Virus record (IMG/VR): IMGVR_UViG_3300021091_000332
Coordinates: 1-27,797 of that record
Source: a virus
DNA length: 27,797 nucleotides
Reading direction: 5' to 3' (one strand)
The notes under the pieces are model-generated. The model was not told the origin of the DNA and made no database searches. It worked only from the letters and a program-made list of their open reading frames with translations. Position numbers and translations under genes: made by a program. Shown here in pieces: positions 20,525 to 27,797 of the stretch. Each line of letters starts with the position of its first letter. Position 1 is the first letter of the stretch.

Positions 20525-22105
20525 TTAATATCTTAAAACCATTATACCGTTAGCTTGTACGCTACCAGCGCCTGATCTATCAGGATCTCCTGAATTTCCA
20601 GGAGTCGTATCACTACCACCGGTTAAAGTTGCAGAATTTACATATGTAGGATTAAAATATCCTGAACCTCCTCCACCACCACCCATATCGTTTGGTTCTT
20701 GATAAGCGCCTGATCCACCTCCCCAATAACCACCGCCTCCACCTCCACCATAACCAGCGGTCGCATCGCCGCCTCTCAATTCAGAACCTCCTTGTCCTGG
20801 ACTTGCACTACCGCCGGCGTTCTGTGTTGCTCCACCTCCTCTAAAACTAGAATTAGATGAATTTCCAAATTGACCGTTTGTTCCTCCTCCAGCACCACCA
20901 TTTGTGCTTCCTGGATTTCTATTAGCACCGCCGCCTCCTCCGCCTCCAGCAATTAAAACTGAACGAGCGTGAGTTCCTGCTTGTGGTTCTGTACCAGAAA
21001 AAACGGTGTCAGAACCTAGAAAAAATCCTGATAACCCTCCAGCAGAACCTGGTCCCCAATTATCGTGAGCTCTACCACCACCTCCATATTTTCTAGCATT
21101 ATTGGCAGCTTGTCCTGCTTGACCAATAACTATTTTATAAGCATTTCCTGGTGTAACTGTAACATTTCCTGAAGCATAACCTGCAGCACCTGCGTTACCT
21201 CCACCTGACCATCCTGAAATATTACCTTGACCACCTCCTGCACCCCACATTTCTATGTTTATAGCATTAACTCCAGCTGGAGCTGTAAAATCTTGATCTG
21301 AACCTGTGTAAGTAAATGTTTGTGTAACAGGAGCATTCACTGTAATACTAAATGCTCTTGATACGGTAGCATTTGTTGTTGCAGCTTGAACAGTAAAGTT
21401 TGACGTTGTATTTGAACCCACGGCCGTTGCTGTGCCTGTAATCGCAGCTGTTGATGCGTTAAAAGACAGGCCTGCCGGTAGAGCACCTGATGTAATTGAA
21501 TAGGTAATAGTATCGCCTTCATTATCTGTTGCAGCTGCTGAAGAAAGCGAATAAGAGCTACGAGCTTGATCACCAATCGTCCCTAATGAACCTGCAGCAG
21601 TTGCAAAAAATGGACTTGTATCAACGGATATACAATCACTTAATGAACCAAATAAACCGGAAACATTTGTTACTTGCACTGTATAAGGTTCATTCGCATT
21701 TACAAAAGAATTATATGGTACTGTAATTGTCAGTTGACTTTCATTATTAAATGTGGTTGTAGATGGTGTTATATTACTTCCTGAAGTTGCAACTAATAAA
21801 ATTGTTGATGTTGATGAAAATAAACTACCAGATATAACAATTGAAGCATTTCCACTAATAGAACTATCTACAAACGCCGAAGTAGTTGCACCTGCTCCAT
21901 CTATATTTATTGATGTAATTGTAGGAGGACTGTCAATAGGTTTCCATTCATTGCCAGTGTAATACTCCATTAAATTTGTAGTGGTATTAAATCTAAAACG
22001 TGCCTGTTCGTTAACTCTATCGCCAGTGGCACCGCCAGAAACTTTTATTCCAGCTGTACCTGTAAATACAGTATTTTTATTTTTAAAATCTCTTAAATTT
22101 GCCAT
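20525..22105 (-). CDS. Glycine-rich putative tail-fibre adhesin with Ig-like domains
   Basis: The 526-residue protein has four parts: an N-terminal fibre-like segment (1-57, with ARFRFNTTTNLMEYYTGNEWKP); an IPT/TIG-like domain (about 60-162); a putative Ig domain of the He_PIG kind (about 165-258) with ALPAGLSFNASTAAITGTA; and a glycine-rich C-terminus (about 285-515) full of GGGGGG runs broken by single aromatic or polar residues, ending SVQANGIMVLRY. Glycine-run adhesins such as gp38 of T2 and S16-type phages form polyglycine sandwiches that bind outer-membrane receptors; a similar role here is inference. The position beside the largest fibre gene supports a receptor-binding job. An AATAAATA box (22119-22126) is a weak promoter candidate. 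The Gly-rich domain also resembles the ALK-type glycine-rich family. Confidence 0.8.
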   Translation of the reverse strand: MANLRDFKNKNTVFTGTAGIKVSGGATGDRVNEQARFRFNTTTNLMEYYTGNEWKPIDSPPTITSINIDGAGATTSAFVDSSISGNASIVISGSLFSSTSTILLVATSGSNITPSTTTFNNESQLTITVPYNSFVNANEPYTVQVTNVSGLFGSLSDCISVDTSPFFATAAGSLGTIGDQARSSYSLSSAAATDNEGDTITYSITSGALPAGLSFNASTAAITGTATAVGSNTTSNFTVQAATTNATVSRAFSITVNAPVTQTFTYTGSDQDFTAPAGVNAINIEMWGAGGGQGNISGWSGGGNAGAAGYASGNVTVTPGNAYKIVIGQAGQAANNARKYGGGGRAHDNWGPGSAGGLSGFFLGSDTVFSGTEPQAGTHARSVLIAGGGGGGGANRNPGSTNGGAGGGTNGQFGNSSNSSFRGGGATQNAGGSASPGQGGSELRGGDATAGYGGGGGGGYWGGGSGAYQEPNDMGGGGGGSGYFNPTYVNSATLTGGSDTTPGNSGDPDRSGAGSVQANGIMVLRY

Positions 22106-22118
22106 TTTTTCTCTCTTT

Positions 22119-22126
22119 TATTTATT
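22119..22126 (-). promoter_or_regulatory. Weak late-promoter-like box before the glycine-rich adhesin
   Basis: The minus strand reads AATAAATA, one mismatch, in the 25-base gap between the two large fibre genes. The predicted leader would be about 8 bases. Confidence 0.35.
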
Positions 22127-22130
22127 AATA

Positions 22131-25100
22131 TTAATTTTCTATTAATTTCCAACCATATGTGGAACCTGTATATACTATGCCAAAAGCTGCATCTTCTTGG
22201 GATATTACTAAATTTTCTGTTAATCCCATTATTTTATTTCCAGCTCTTTCCAATGTTAAATTATTTGTATCAAAAGTACTCGCTAAATCTAAAAATCTTA
22301 TTTGATCTCCTGTTTGTGGAGAAATAGGTAAATTAATTGTACAAGCTGCTGCTGAAGTATTTACAAATATTCTATCATTTGAAGCAGCTGTAAACGCACT
22401 CGAACCATCGGCCGTAACTGTTGTCCAAGGATTACCACCACCTAAACCTGTCCATTGTGTGCCGTTATAACCTTCCCAAGTAACTAAAGAAGTATTAAAT
22501 CTTAAACCACCTGTAAATAATCCAAAACCTGATGTTGGCCTTTCAGCAGTTGTACCTGTAGGAGGAACAAATACACCTGTTCCCATATTATCTCTTTGTA
22601 TGTAACCAACAATCGCATTTTCTGTAGGACAAGCTGTGTTTGAATTACCTGACATTGACTCATCTGTAGAAAACTCATTGATTGTAGCGCCCAATTGAGC
22701 ACCAATAGAACCTAGTTGTAATTCTGTTAATCCTGAAAGGTCAAAAGCATCAGCATTTAAAGTTGCAATACCAGTTGCCTGTTGAATACGGAATAAATCT
22801 CCAACTCTAAAGTCTCCGCCTTGGTCTGAAGATGTCCAGTAAACTCTACCACCTGTATTATATTCTACTTCATCTGATTGATCGGCCGGTTGTAAAGGAG
22901 TATTAGGATAATTTGTATCTACAAAACCTCCTGTACCTATATCTAAGAAATCGTGGCCGGTAAATCTACAGTTAGAATACTTACGAGTAAATTGAACTTG
23001 TGTGCCGTCTGCCACAGCATCTAAAGTTGAAACTTCTGAAGTTAAACGAATTGTAATTGTCTGAGCAGCAGTATTTTCATTTGTAATACCTGATACTGTA
23101 TAGAAGAATGAGTTTCCAGCAAATTTACAGTTATCTCCTAATTTAATAATTCCTGTTGTGCTGAGTGTGCCATCAATTGATTCCATTTCAATAAGAGCGC
23201 CAGATTGTTTAGCACCATTACCACTAATACCAGCAGCTGTGTTTGGTATAGCAAATGTAAATGTACCAGCACTTAATCTTGTAACTGTAACTGTTTCACC
23301 TTGTGTAAAATTACCTGCTGCAGGATCTAAGTGTAATTTATTACCTGAAATATTTAATCTGAAAATCGAACCTGTTGCACCTGATGTTACTCCTACAAGT
23401 GTTTGACCCACTTCAAATTCTGAAGCACCTGCACCAGTAATAGTTAATGGGTTATAACTAATAGTACGACCTCTTGTTGTTACAGTAACAGGAGTTTCTG
23501 ACGCTAACTGGCCTTCAGCAACAATACCTTCTTCTCCATAAGCAGATGAACAGTTTAATCCTCGTAAGAATCCTCCGCCTGATGTATAGAAAGATTTATC
23601 ACAATAATATGTAAATACGGAAACCATTTCACCTCGGCCTCCGTTTAATGCCCAAACTCCTAAACCATCTGAATTAATCTGTGTAAAGTCGTTTGCAAGA
23701 ATTGATCTATTACTTGTAGCAGTCGGATGTAATAATCCGTCAATTTTAATACCTACAGCATTATCGCTGAACGAAGTACAGTTTTGTATATAAGGCGATG
23801 TATTTGTAATTAATTCTTCAGGATCTAAAGATATCATAACGGCACCGTGGCCACCTGTGTAAGTAGCAGCACTGTGTGTTTGTAGGCCTGTAAATCCTCT
23901 AAATGCAAAATATTCAACGTTAGCACCATTAGCACATAAGAAAACATAACCAGCATTATTATTTTCTAAAGCTGTAACTGTTAAAATACAATTACCGCCT
24001 CCACCAATATCTATTGAGTCTAAAGTAATAGTATCATTCACAGCATATCCATATCCTCCGTGTACTACTGTAATTACTGGAAGAGATGAACCATCTTTAA
24101 CAACAGTAAATCTAGCACCAGCTCCTGAACCTGATGTTGATGTTTGTGAAATATAAGTATATGATCCTGCTGTGCCACCTGTACCACCTGATGTTCGTGT
24201 AACAGTAGCAATAGTAGATGATGAGCCTGTTGCTGGCCTAATTTCTGTTGATCTTAAACTATCACCTCTAATTGTAACAAAAGCAGGAACACGTAAAGGT
24301 GTTTGTTCTCTATAAGATCCATTTCTTACATATAAAACATCTCCAGCATTTATTGATTTAACAGTAAAAGTTATATCAGTAGCTGGTGTGCCACCGATTT
24401 GAGCGAGAGGAATAGTTATTGTATTTCCTACTGTGTAATTTTTACCACCATTTGTTATGTCTATAACAGGTTGAGATGAACCATCAATAGTAACTCTTGC
24501 GGTAAATCCTGTTCCAGATCCACCTGAACCTGTTACATCATAAGTTCCTGCAATACCACCTGTTCCACCAGTGATAGTAGAAGTATCAAAATCTGTTACA
24601 TCACCTTTACCACATTGAGTTAAAGCGTATGCAATTGTTTTAAAAGGTAATAATTCTGTTCCTGGATTTGAGTTATCTCCATCATTAGCAACATATAATA
24701 TATTTCTATTTGTAGGATTTTTCCAAACAGGATCTAAACCGTTTGAAGTTAATTGAGAACCTGCAACACCTAGGGGTAAACGAGCAGCAGCTGAGGCGCT
24801 TCTTACAACAATATCTCCTCTTTGTTCTAATACCGCTTGACTATCGCCTTGTGCTAATATAGACCATTTTTCTGCGTCTGTTCCTGGCGTTACGTTTAAA
24901 AAATTGTCTGCGATAGCAAGATATGAACTAGCTGTATATGATACTACATCTCCTCTAAAGTAAGTTAATACGTTACTATACGCTCCTCTATAATTTATAC
25001 CTTGAACAACTAATTGCCATTTTGATGAATGTGTATAAGGACTTTGAGCAGCTGTCGTATCTTCAATACAAACAAAAGAAAAACCTCCAAATATTACAAT

Positions 25101-25826
25101 TTCTCCAGTTTTATAAGCTGCAACATTACTCCAAGTCCCTGCTGCTTTAAATCCAGGAACAACTAAATCCCAGTTTGCACCTGAAGCTAAAGGAGCTGCC
25201 TGGCCAGCTGCAACTTCTTGAGCGGCCACATAAGCATATCCACCATAAGTTACTACATCACCTTTTTGATATGCTGTGCCTGAACTCCAAGAATCTTCAA
25301 ATTGTAATCCTTCTGTATAAGCAGAAAATTTTGTTTCATCAAAAGCTGAAGCACTTGCTGATGAAGTGTGAGCAGTTATACAAATCCATAAACTTGCTCC
25401 ATATTTAACTACGTCATTTACTTTGTAATAAGTACTTGTTGCATAAGCGCCTTTGTAATCTGTAGCGTCAATATATAATTCAAAATTAGCAGCGTTTAAT
25501 ATTGCTACACCACTAACGGCCGCAGCTGAAGTATGTTGAGTTGTACAACGATATTGTCTTGCACCATATTTTACAACGTCATTTAATTTATAAAATGTAG
25601 AAGCCGCATAAGTGCCTTTAAAGAAAAGAGATTCAGCTTGTAATGACCAATAGTTTGTATAAGGGCCATCATAAAATTGTGCTTCCGTAGCAGATGAAGT
25701 AAAATTTGCTATGGCTACGTAAGTATTACCACCGTATTTTACTACGTCATCTATTAAATAACCAGTATTAGTAGACCAGTTACCTCGCCATTTAAATTTA
25801 ATCCTACCTAGTTTAAAATCTGCCAT
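22131..25826 (-). CDS. Large tail fibre protein with six carbohydrate-binding-like repeats
   Basis: The 1231-residue protein opens with six tandem repeats (about 11-62, 68-118, 124-170, 176-222, 228-273, 279-324). Each has the pattern W/F-x-x-x-Y-x-x-x-D-V-V-x-Y-G-x-x-x-Y-x-x, like the small chitin/cellulose-binding CBM5/12 fold. After VANDGDNSNPGTELLPFKTI (379-398), a parallel beta-helix opening of the pectate-lyase kind, come two related Gly-Thr-rich inserts (about 419-488 and 547-618), then a beta-helix body. The C-terminus (about 1115-1231) has phage-fibre motifs such as GLRFNTSLVTWEGYNGTQW. It is probably the main side or long fibre contacting host surface glycan. No catalytic motif was recognised. 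An AAGG site and a TATAAATA box precede the ATG. Confidence 0.87.
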   Translation of the reverse strand: MADFKLGRIKFKWRGNWSTNTGYLIDDVVKYGGNTYVAIANFTSSATEAQFYDGPYTNYWSLQAESLFFKGTYAASTFYKLNDVVKYGARQYRCTTQHTSAAAVSGVAILNAANFELYIDATDYKGAYATSTYYKVNDVVKYGASLWICITAHTSSASASAFDETKFSAYTEGLQFEDSWSSGTAYQKGDVVTYGGYAYVAAQEVAAGQAAPLASGANWDLVVPGFKAAGTWSNVAAYKTGEIVIFGGFSFVCIEDTTAAQSPYTHSSKWQLVVQGINYRGAYSNVLTYFRGDVVSYTASSYLAIADNFLNVTPGTDAEKWSILAQGDSQAVLEQRGDIVVRSASAAARLPLGVAGSQLTSNGLDPVWKNPTNRNILYVANDGDNSNPGTELLPFKTIAYALTQCGKGDVTDFDTSTITGGTGGIAGTYDVTGSGGSGTGFTARVTIDGSSQPVIDITNGGKNYTVGNTITIPLAQIGGTPATDITFTVKSINAGDVLYVRNGSYREQTPLRVPAFVTIRGDSLRSTEIRPATGSSSTIATVTRTSGGTGGTAGSYTYISQTSTSGSGAGARFTVVKDGSSLPVITVVHGGYGYAVNDTITLDSIDIGGGGNCILTVTALENNNAGYVFLCANGANVEYFAFRGFTGLQTHSAATYTGGHGAVMISLDPEELITNTSPYIQNCTSFSDNAVGIKIDGLLHPTATSNRSILANDFTQINSDGLGVWALNGGRGEMVSVFTYYCDKSFYTSGGGFLRGLNCSSAYGEEGIVAEGQLASETPVTVTTRGRTISYNPLTITGAGASEFEVGQTLVGVTSGATGSIFRLNISGNKLHLDPAAGNFTQGETVTVTRLSAGTFTFAIPNTAAGISGNGAKQSGALIEMESIDGTLSTTGIIKLGDNCKFAGNSFFYTVSGITNENTAAQTITIRLTSEVSTLDAVADGTQVQFTRKYSNCRFTGHDFLDIGTGGFVDTNYPNTPLQPADQSDEVEYNTGGRVYWTSSDQGGDFRVGDLFRIQQATGIATLNADAFDLSGLTELQLGSIGAQLGATINEFSTDESMSGNSNTACPTENAIVGYIQRDNMGTGVFVPPTGTTAERPTSGFGLFTGGLRFNTSLVTWEGYNGTQWTGLGGGNPWTTVTADGSSAFTAASNDRIFVNTSAAACTINLPISPQTGDQIRFLDLASTFDTNNLTLERAGNKIMGLTENLVISQEDAAFGIVYTGSTYGWKLIEN

Positions 25827-25849
25827 TGAGAAACCTTAATTTATTCTAC

Positions 25850-25857
25850 TATTTATA
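25850..25857 (-). promoter_or_regulatory. T4-type late promoter upstream of the large fibre gene
   Basis: TATAAATA on the minus strand lies in the 42-base gap before the fibre ATG at 25826. The predicted leader of about 18 bases includes an AAGG ribosome-binding sequence. Confidence 0.6.
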
Positions 25858-25868
25858 ATCATTTTAAT

Positions 25869-26489
25869 CTAACTTCTCCAAGTTGTTGCATTTACTGTCT
25901 GTGTACTCTCAAAAGTGCTAAAATCATCAGTTGCAATACTTGTTAAAGATTTAGCAAAATTCTCTCTTTTTACAAAGTAACCATTACTATCTACAAAATA
26001 CGTAGCGTCTCCATCTTCAAATACGTACTGGTAATAAAAATCTGATGGATTTGCTTGTAATGTTTTGTCTATTTTACCAACGGCTACTTGTGCAAGATTT
26101 TTAGGTGCAATTTTAAATGTAACCGTAGGGCTTGTATAACTATATGTATTGTCTAATTGTTGTAAATTTCCATCAACAAAAACTGCAATTCTTGTACCAT
26201 CTAATACAGGTGTTGACAATGTAAATGTTGTTGTACCACCATCTCCTACAAAAATTTGTGTTTGCCCTGCTTGTAATTTAATTATATCTTCTACGTAATT
26301 TTCATTTGTAGGTAATTGTCTGCCACCGTTTTTATCTGTAGGATTACCTGCTTCAAAATCAATTGAAACATTTTGGTTTTTATTATATTTTGTATAATAT
26401 AACATTCCTTCAGCTGTGCGTCTAAGAGCGTGAAAAGTTTCCGTTGTTTGTACTGATTTTTCTGGTACTAAGTATCCTAATTTAGCCAT
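25869..26489 (-). CDS. Putative virion structural protein (fibre region)
   Basis: The 206-residue protein has no assigned function. The N-terminus AKLGYLVPEKSVQTTETFHALRRTAEGMLYYTKYNKNQNVSI resembles small structural proteins found among fibre genes of marine T4-like phages. The middle is beta-rich with QIFVGDGGTTTFTLSTPVLDGTRIAVFVDGNLQ (98-130), a pattern common in phage baseplate/fibre proteins. The C-terminus is aromatic and ends with Thr/Ser-rich sequence. Start and upstream stop overlap as TAATG. No membrane segment or enzyme motif is visible. The role, perhaps a fibre adaptor, is inferred from neighbours. Confidence 0.78.
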   Translation of the reverse strand: MAKLGYLVPEKSVQTTETFHALRRTAEGMLYYTKYNKNQNVSIDFEAGNPTDKNGGRQLPTNENYVEDIIKLQAGQTQIFVGDGGTTTFTLSTPVLDGTRIAVFVDGNLQQLDNTYSYTSPTVTFKIAPKNLAQVAVGKIDKTLQANPSDFYYQYVFEDGDATYFVDSNGYFVKRENFAKSLTSIATDDFSTFESTQTVNATTWRS

Positions 26490-26836
26490 TAACTAATCTC
26501 CAATATACTTGCAAAGGCTTCAACTTCTGGTGAAGATGAATCTTCGTTTGGTTCAGCAACAATTCTAATTATATCATTTGCTTCTAAGTTAATAGGTTTG
26601 TCCATTATTAAAGTATTACTTACATCTATTTCTAAAGATTTTCCTATATGATAAAAAGTTGTACCGCCATCTGTAGTAACTTTTACATCAACGTTGGCAA
26701 CGTTTGTAGAGCTTTTATTTGAAATGTATAAAGCGTGTATAACGGCCACTGTGCCAGCAGGACAAGTATAGAAATTTGCACTAGCGTTATCAGAAGTAAC
26801 AATTGTCATACCTGCATTTTTAAAAGAACTAGCCAT
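26489..26836 (-). CDS. Small beta-rich structural protein (fibre region)
   Basis: The 115-residue protein starts MASSFKNAGMTIVTSD. Its strands FYTCPAGTVAVIHALYISNK and ANVDVKVTTDGGTTFYHIGKSLEI, followed by EANDIIRIVAE and a closing ASILEIS, suggest a compact beta-sandwich. Similar short proteins sit beside fibre genes in T4-like marine phages, where they are usually labelled virion structural. It is coupled by TAATG to the next gene and begins 8 bases after the upstream stop. I see no catalytic motif. Confidence 0.75.
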   Translation of the reverse strand: MASSFKNAGMTIVTSDNASANFYTCPAGTVAVIHALYISNKSSTNVANVDVKVTTDGGTTFYHIGKSLEIDVSNTLIMDKPINLEANDIIRIVAEPNEDSSSPEVEAFASILEIS

Positions 26837-26844
26837 TTTTTATA

Positions 26845-27231
26845 TTATCCTCCAAACACAATAGAATATGCTAAAGCATCTCCGTCCATAGCCACTGTAC
26901 CTGATTGATTTGGTAAAGTGATTGTTCGATCTGATGTAGGTTCTGCTACTGTTACAGTTGTTTCAAAAGCATTTTCAACATTACCTTCAAATATTAAATT
27001 TGCACCATTTAGTGTAATACTATTTGTAGTAACAGATCCTGAATTTGTAACGGCTTGAAGTGTTGTTGCACCTGCACCGCCCATTTCTTTGATTGTGCCA
27101 TCGGCCTGCTTGGTGAAAAATTTACCATCAGGTATATTCATAGCCAATTCGCCTACTTCTAAAGTAGCTGCTGTAGGCACTGATGCTGGAACGGCTGATC
27201 TTCTAGGTTTAATTACTGTTATTACAGGCAT
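26845..27231 (-). CDS. Short fibre-type protein with phage fibre N-terminal motif
   Basis: The 128-residue protein has PRRSAVPASVPTAATLEVGELAMNIPDGKFFTKQADGTI (9-47), a motif found at the N-termini of many phage tail fibres and structural proteins ('G-E-L-A-x-N-x-x-D-G-x-x-x-x-K'). The rest contains LPNQSGTVAMDGDALAYSIVFGG, a typical fibre C-terminal segment. The protein thus looks like a minimal fibre or virion-attachment module without a long shaft. It starts 7 bases after the small membrane protein gene and belongs to the same minus-strand run. The function is inferred. Confidence 0.75.
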   Translation of the reverse strand: MPVITVIKPRRSAVPASVPTAATLEVGELAMNIPDGKFFTKQADGTIKEMGGAGATTLQAVTNSGSVTTNSITLNGANLIFEGNVENAFETTVTVAEPTSDRTITLPNQSGTVAMDGDALAYSIVFGG

Positions 27232-27238
27232 AATATAA

Positions 27239-27379
27239 TTATTTTCTCAAAATGTTTTTCAATTTATCTGTAAATTTGTAATTTAATCTTTCGTCTTTTT
27301 TACCAATACTATATCCAATTATAAATGAACCGGCCATAACTGTAAGTATTGCAATAATATGCCAAGCTAAAAATGCCAT
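27239..27379 (-). CDS. 46-residue single-pass membrane protein
   Basis: This small gene fits exactly between its neighbours: its ATG overlaps the stop of the upstream fibre-type gene as TAATG, and its TAA at 27239 lies 7 bases before the next ATG. The product begins MAFLAWHIIAILTVMAGSFI, continues IGYSIGK and is one hydrophobic helix (about 2-25) followed by a basic, helical tail with many Lys and Arg. The perfect packing is the main argument that it is real. Its charge pattern (membrane helix, cytoplasmic basic tail) would suit a small holin-like or membrane-associated protein, but there is no direct evidence and no lysin gene is visible beside it. Confidence 0.65.
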   Translation of the reverse strand: MAFLAWHIIAILTVMAGSFIIGYSIGKKDERLNYKFTDKLKNILRK

Positions 27380-27797
27380 TAATATGTTCCTCCGTCTATT
27401 GTTGTTATAGCTACTGAACCACTTGTAACTAAAAAGTTTGCTGTAGGAAAATTAGCAATACCTATGTTTGTATCTGTTGCTAATTCTCCTGATATTGTAA
27501 TTCTATTTTGTGATATAGATGTATTTACACCTTCGCCTGTTAAAAATTCTAAAGTATCTTCTAAATAAACTTGTCCTAATGTTGAAGATTCGTCTGATAA
27601 TCTTATAAAAGGATTTGCAAGTTTATTTCTTGTAATAGAACCTGCTAACATTGCGTTTGTAACCCCTAATGCTTTTACATTTAATTGATCTGCTACAATT
27701 TCTATTGAACTATTATCTACCGCAACATCTATTTGATTACCAGTTTTTGTTAAAGCAGCACCTGCTGTAATTTGGCCTGCACCTGAAAATTGTGATA
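27379..27797 (-). CDS. Fibre-type structural protein, C-terminal part (cut by window edge)
   Basis: The frame is open from the right window edge to the stop at 27379. It gives about 138 residues, so the N-terminus is missing and the internal ATG at 27651 is not the real start. The visible part is Gly/Thr/Asn-rich, with AGQITAGAALTKTGNQIDVAVDNSSIEIVADQLNVKALGVTNAMLAG followed by ITRNKLANPFIRLSDESSTLG and a beta-rich end. This is the style of repetitive phage fibre or baseplate-appendage proteins. It ends in a TAATG overlap with the 46-residue membrane protein gene. Confidence 0.75.
   Translation of the reverse strand, partial: SQFSGAGQITAGAALTKTGNQIDVAVDNSSIEIVADQLNVKALGVTNAMLAGSITRNKLANPFIRLSDESSTLGQVYLEDTLEFLTGEGVNTSISQNRITISGELATDTNIGIANFPTANFLVTSGSVAITTIDGGTY

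Noticed and set aside
22131-25826. CRISPR-like or other nucleotide repeat array
   Set aside because: The repeats are at protein level only; nucleotide copies are diverged and lie within one reading frame.

Overview
The window is part of the late (virion) region of a marine T4-like myovirus. On the minus strand, read from high to low coordinates, the genes follow the T4 order 13-14-15-16-17-18-19-20-67-68-21-22-23. By eye the DNA is about one third G+C. Genes abut or overlap, no gap exceeds about 120 bases, and I found no tRNA, CRISPR array, integrase or insertion sequence. Low G+C, T4-like gene order and a phage-type bilin reductase suggest an oceanic phage of a Gram-negative bacterium. The host could be a SAR11-type alphaproteobacterium or a cyanobacterium; the window does not decide.

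Layout. (1) 1-4196: head assembly genes, namely major capsid protein gp23 (cut by the window edge), scaffold gp22, protease gp21, three small related beta-rich proteins, a possible gp68 and gp67. (2) 4215-8254: portal gp20, tail tube gp19, tail sheath gp18. (3) 8377-10748: terminase large subunit gp17, a ParB-like gene wedged between the terminase genes, and small subunit gp16. (4) 10751-13167: tail-completion and neck proteins gp15, gp14, gp13. (5) 13193-20524: an accessory island with an outer-membrane porin-like protein, a ferredoxin-dependent bilin reductase (PcyX/PcyA type), heme oxygenase, five recognisable 2-oxoglutarate/Fe(II) oxygenase-type proteins plus one degenerate relative, and a flavin-dependent tryptophan-halogenase-like protein. 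Two of these genes lie on the plus strand. (6) 20525-27797: tail fibre or adhesin genes, including a 1231-residue fibre with six carbohydrate-binding-like repeats, a glycine-rich adhesin, several small virion-type proteins and a 46-residue membrane protein.

How they may work together. Regions 1-4 and 6 build and fill the particle. Heme oxygenase should open heme to biliverdin, releasing iron and CO, and the bilin reductase should reduce biliverdin, probably to phycoerythrobilin. Nearly all other enzymes of the island use O2, and most use Fe(II). A shared late-expression programme is suggested by TATAAATA-type T4 late promoters in the gaps. At three accessory genes the promoter sits exactly five bases before ATG, which predicts leaderless mRNAs.

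Most worth checking: the heme oxygenase/bilin reductase pair, the oxygenase-halogenase island, the porin, the leaderless promoter geometry, the ParB-like gene inside the terminase operon, the three tandem head-region paralogues, and an apparent excess of GGCC that is absent from the gp23 and gp18-gp19 genes.
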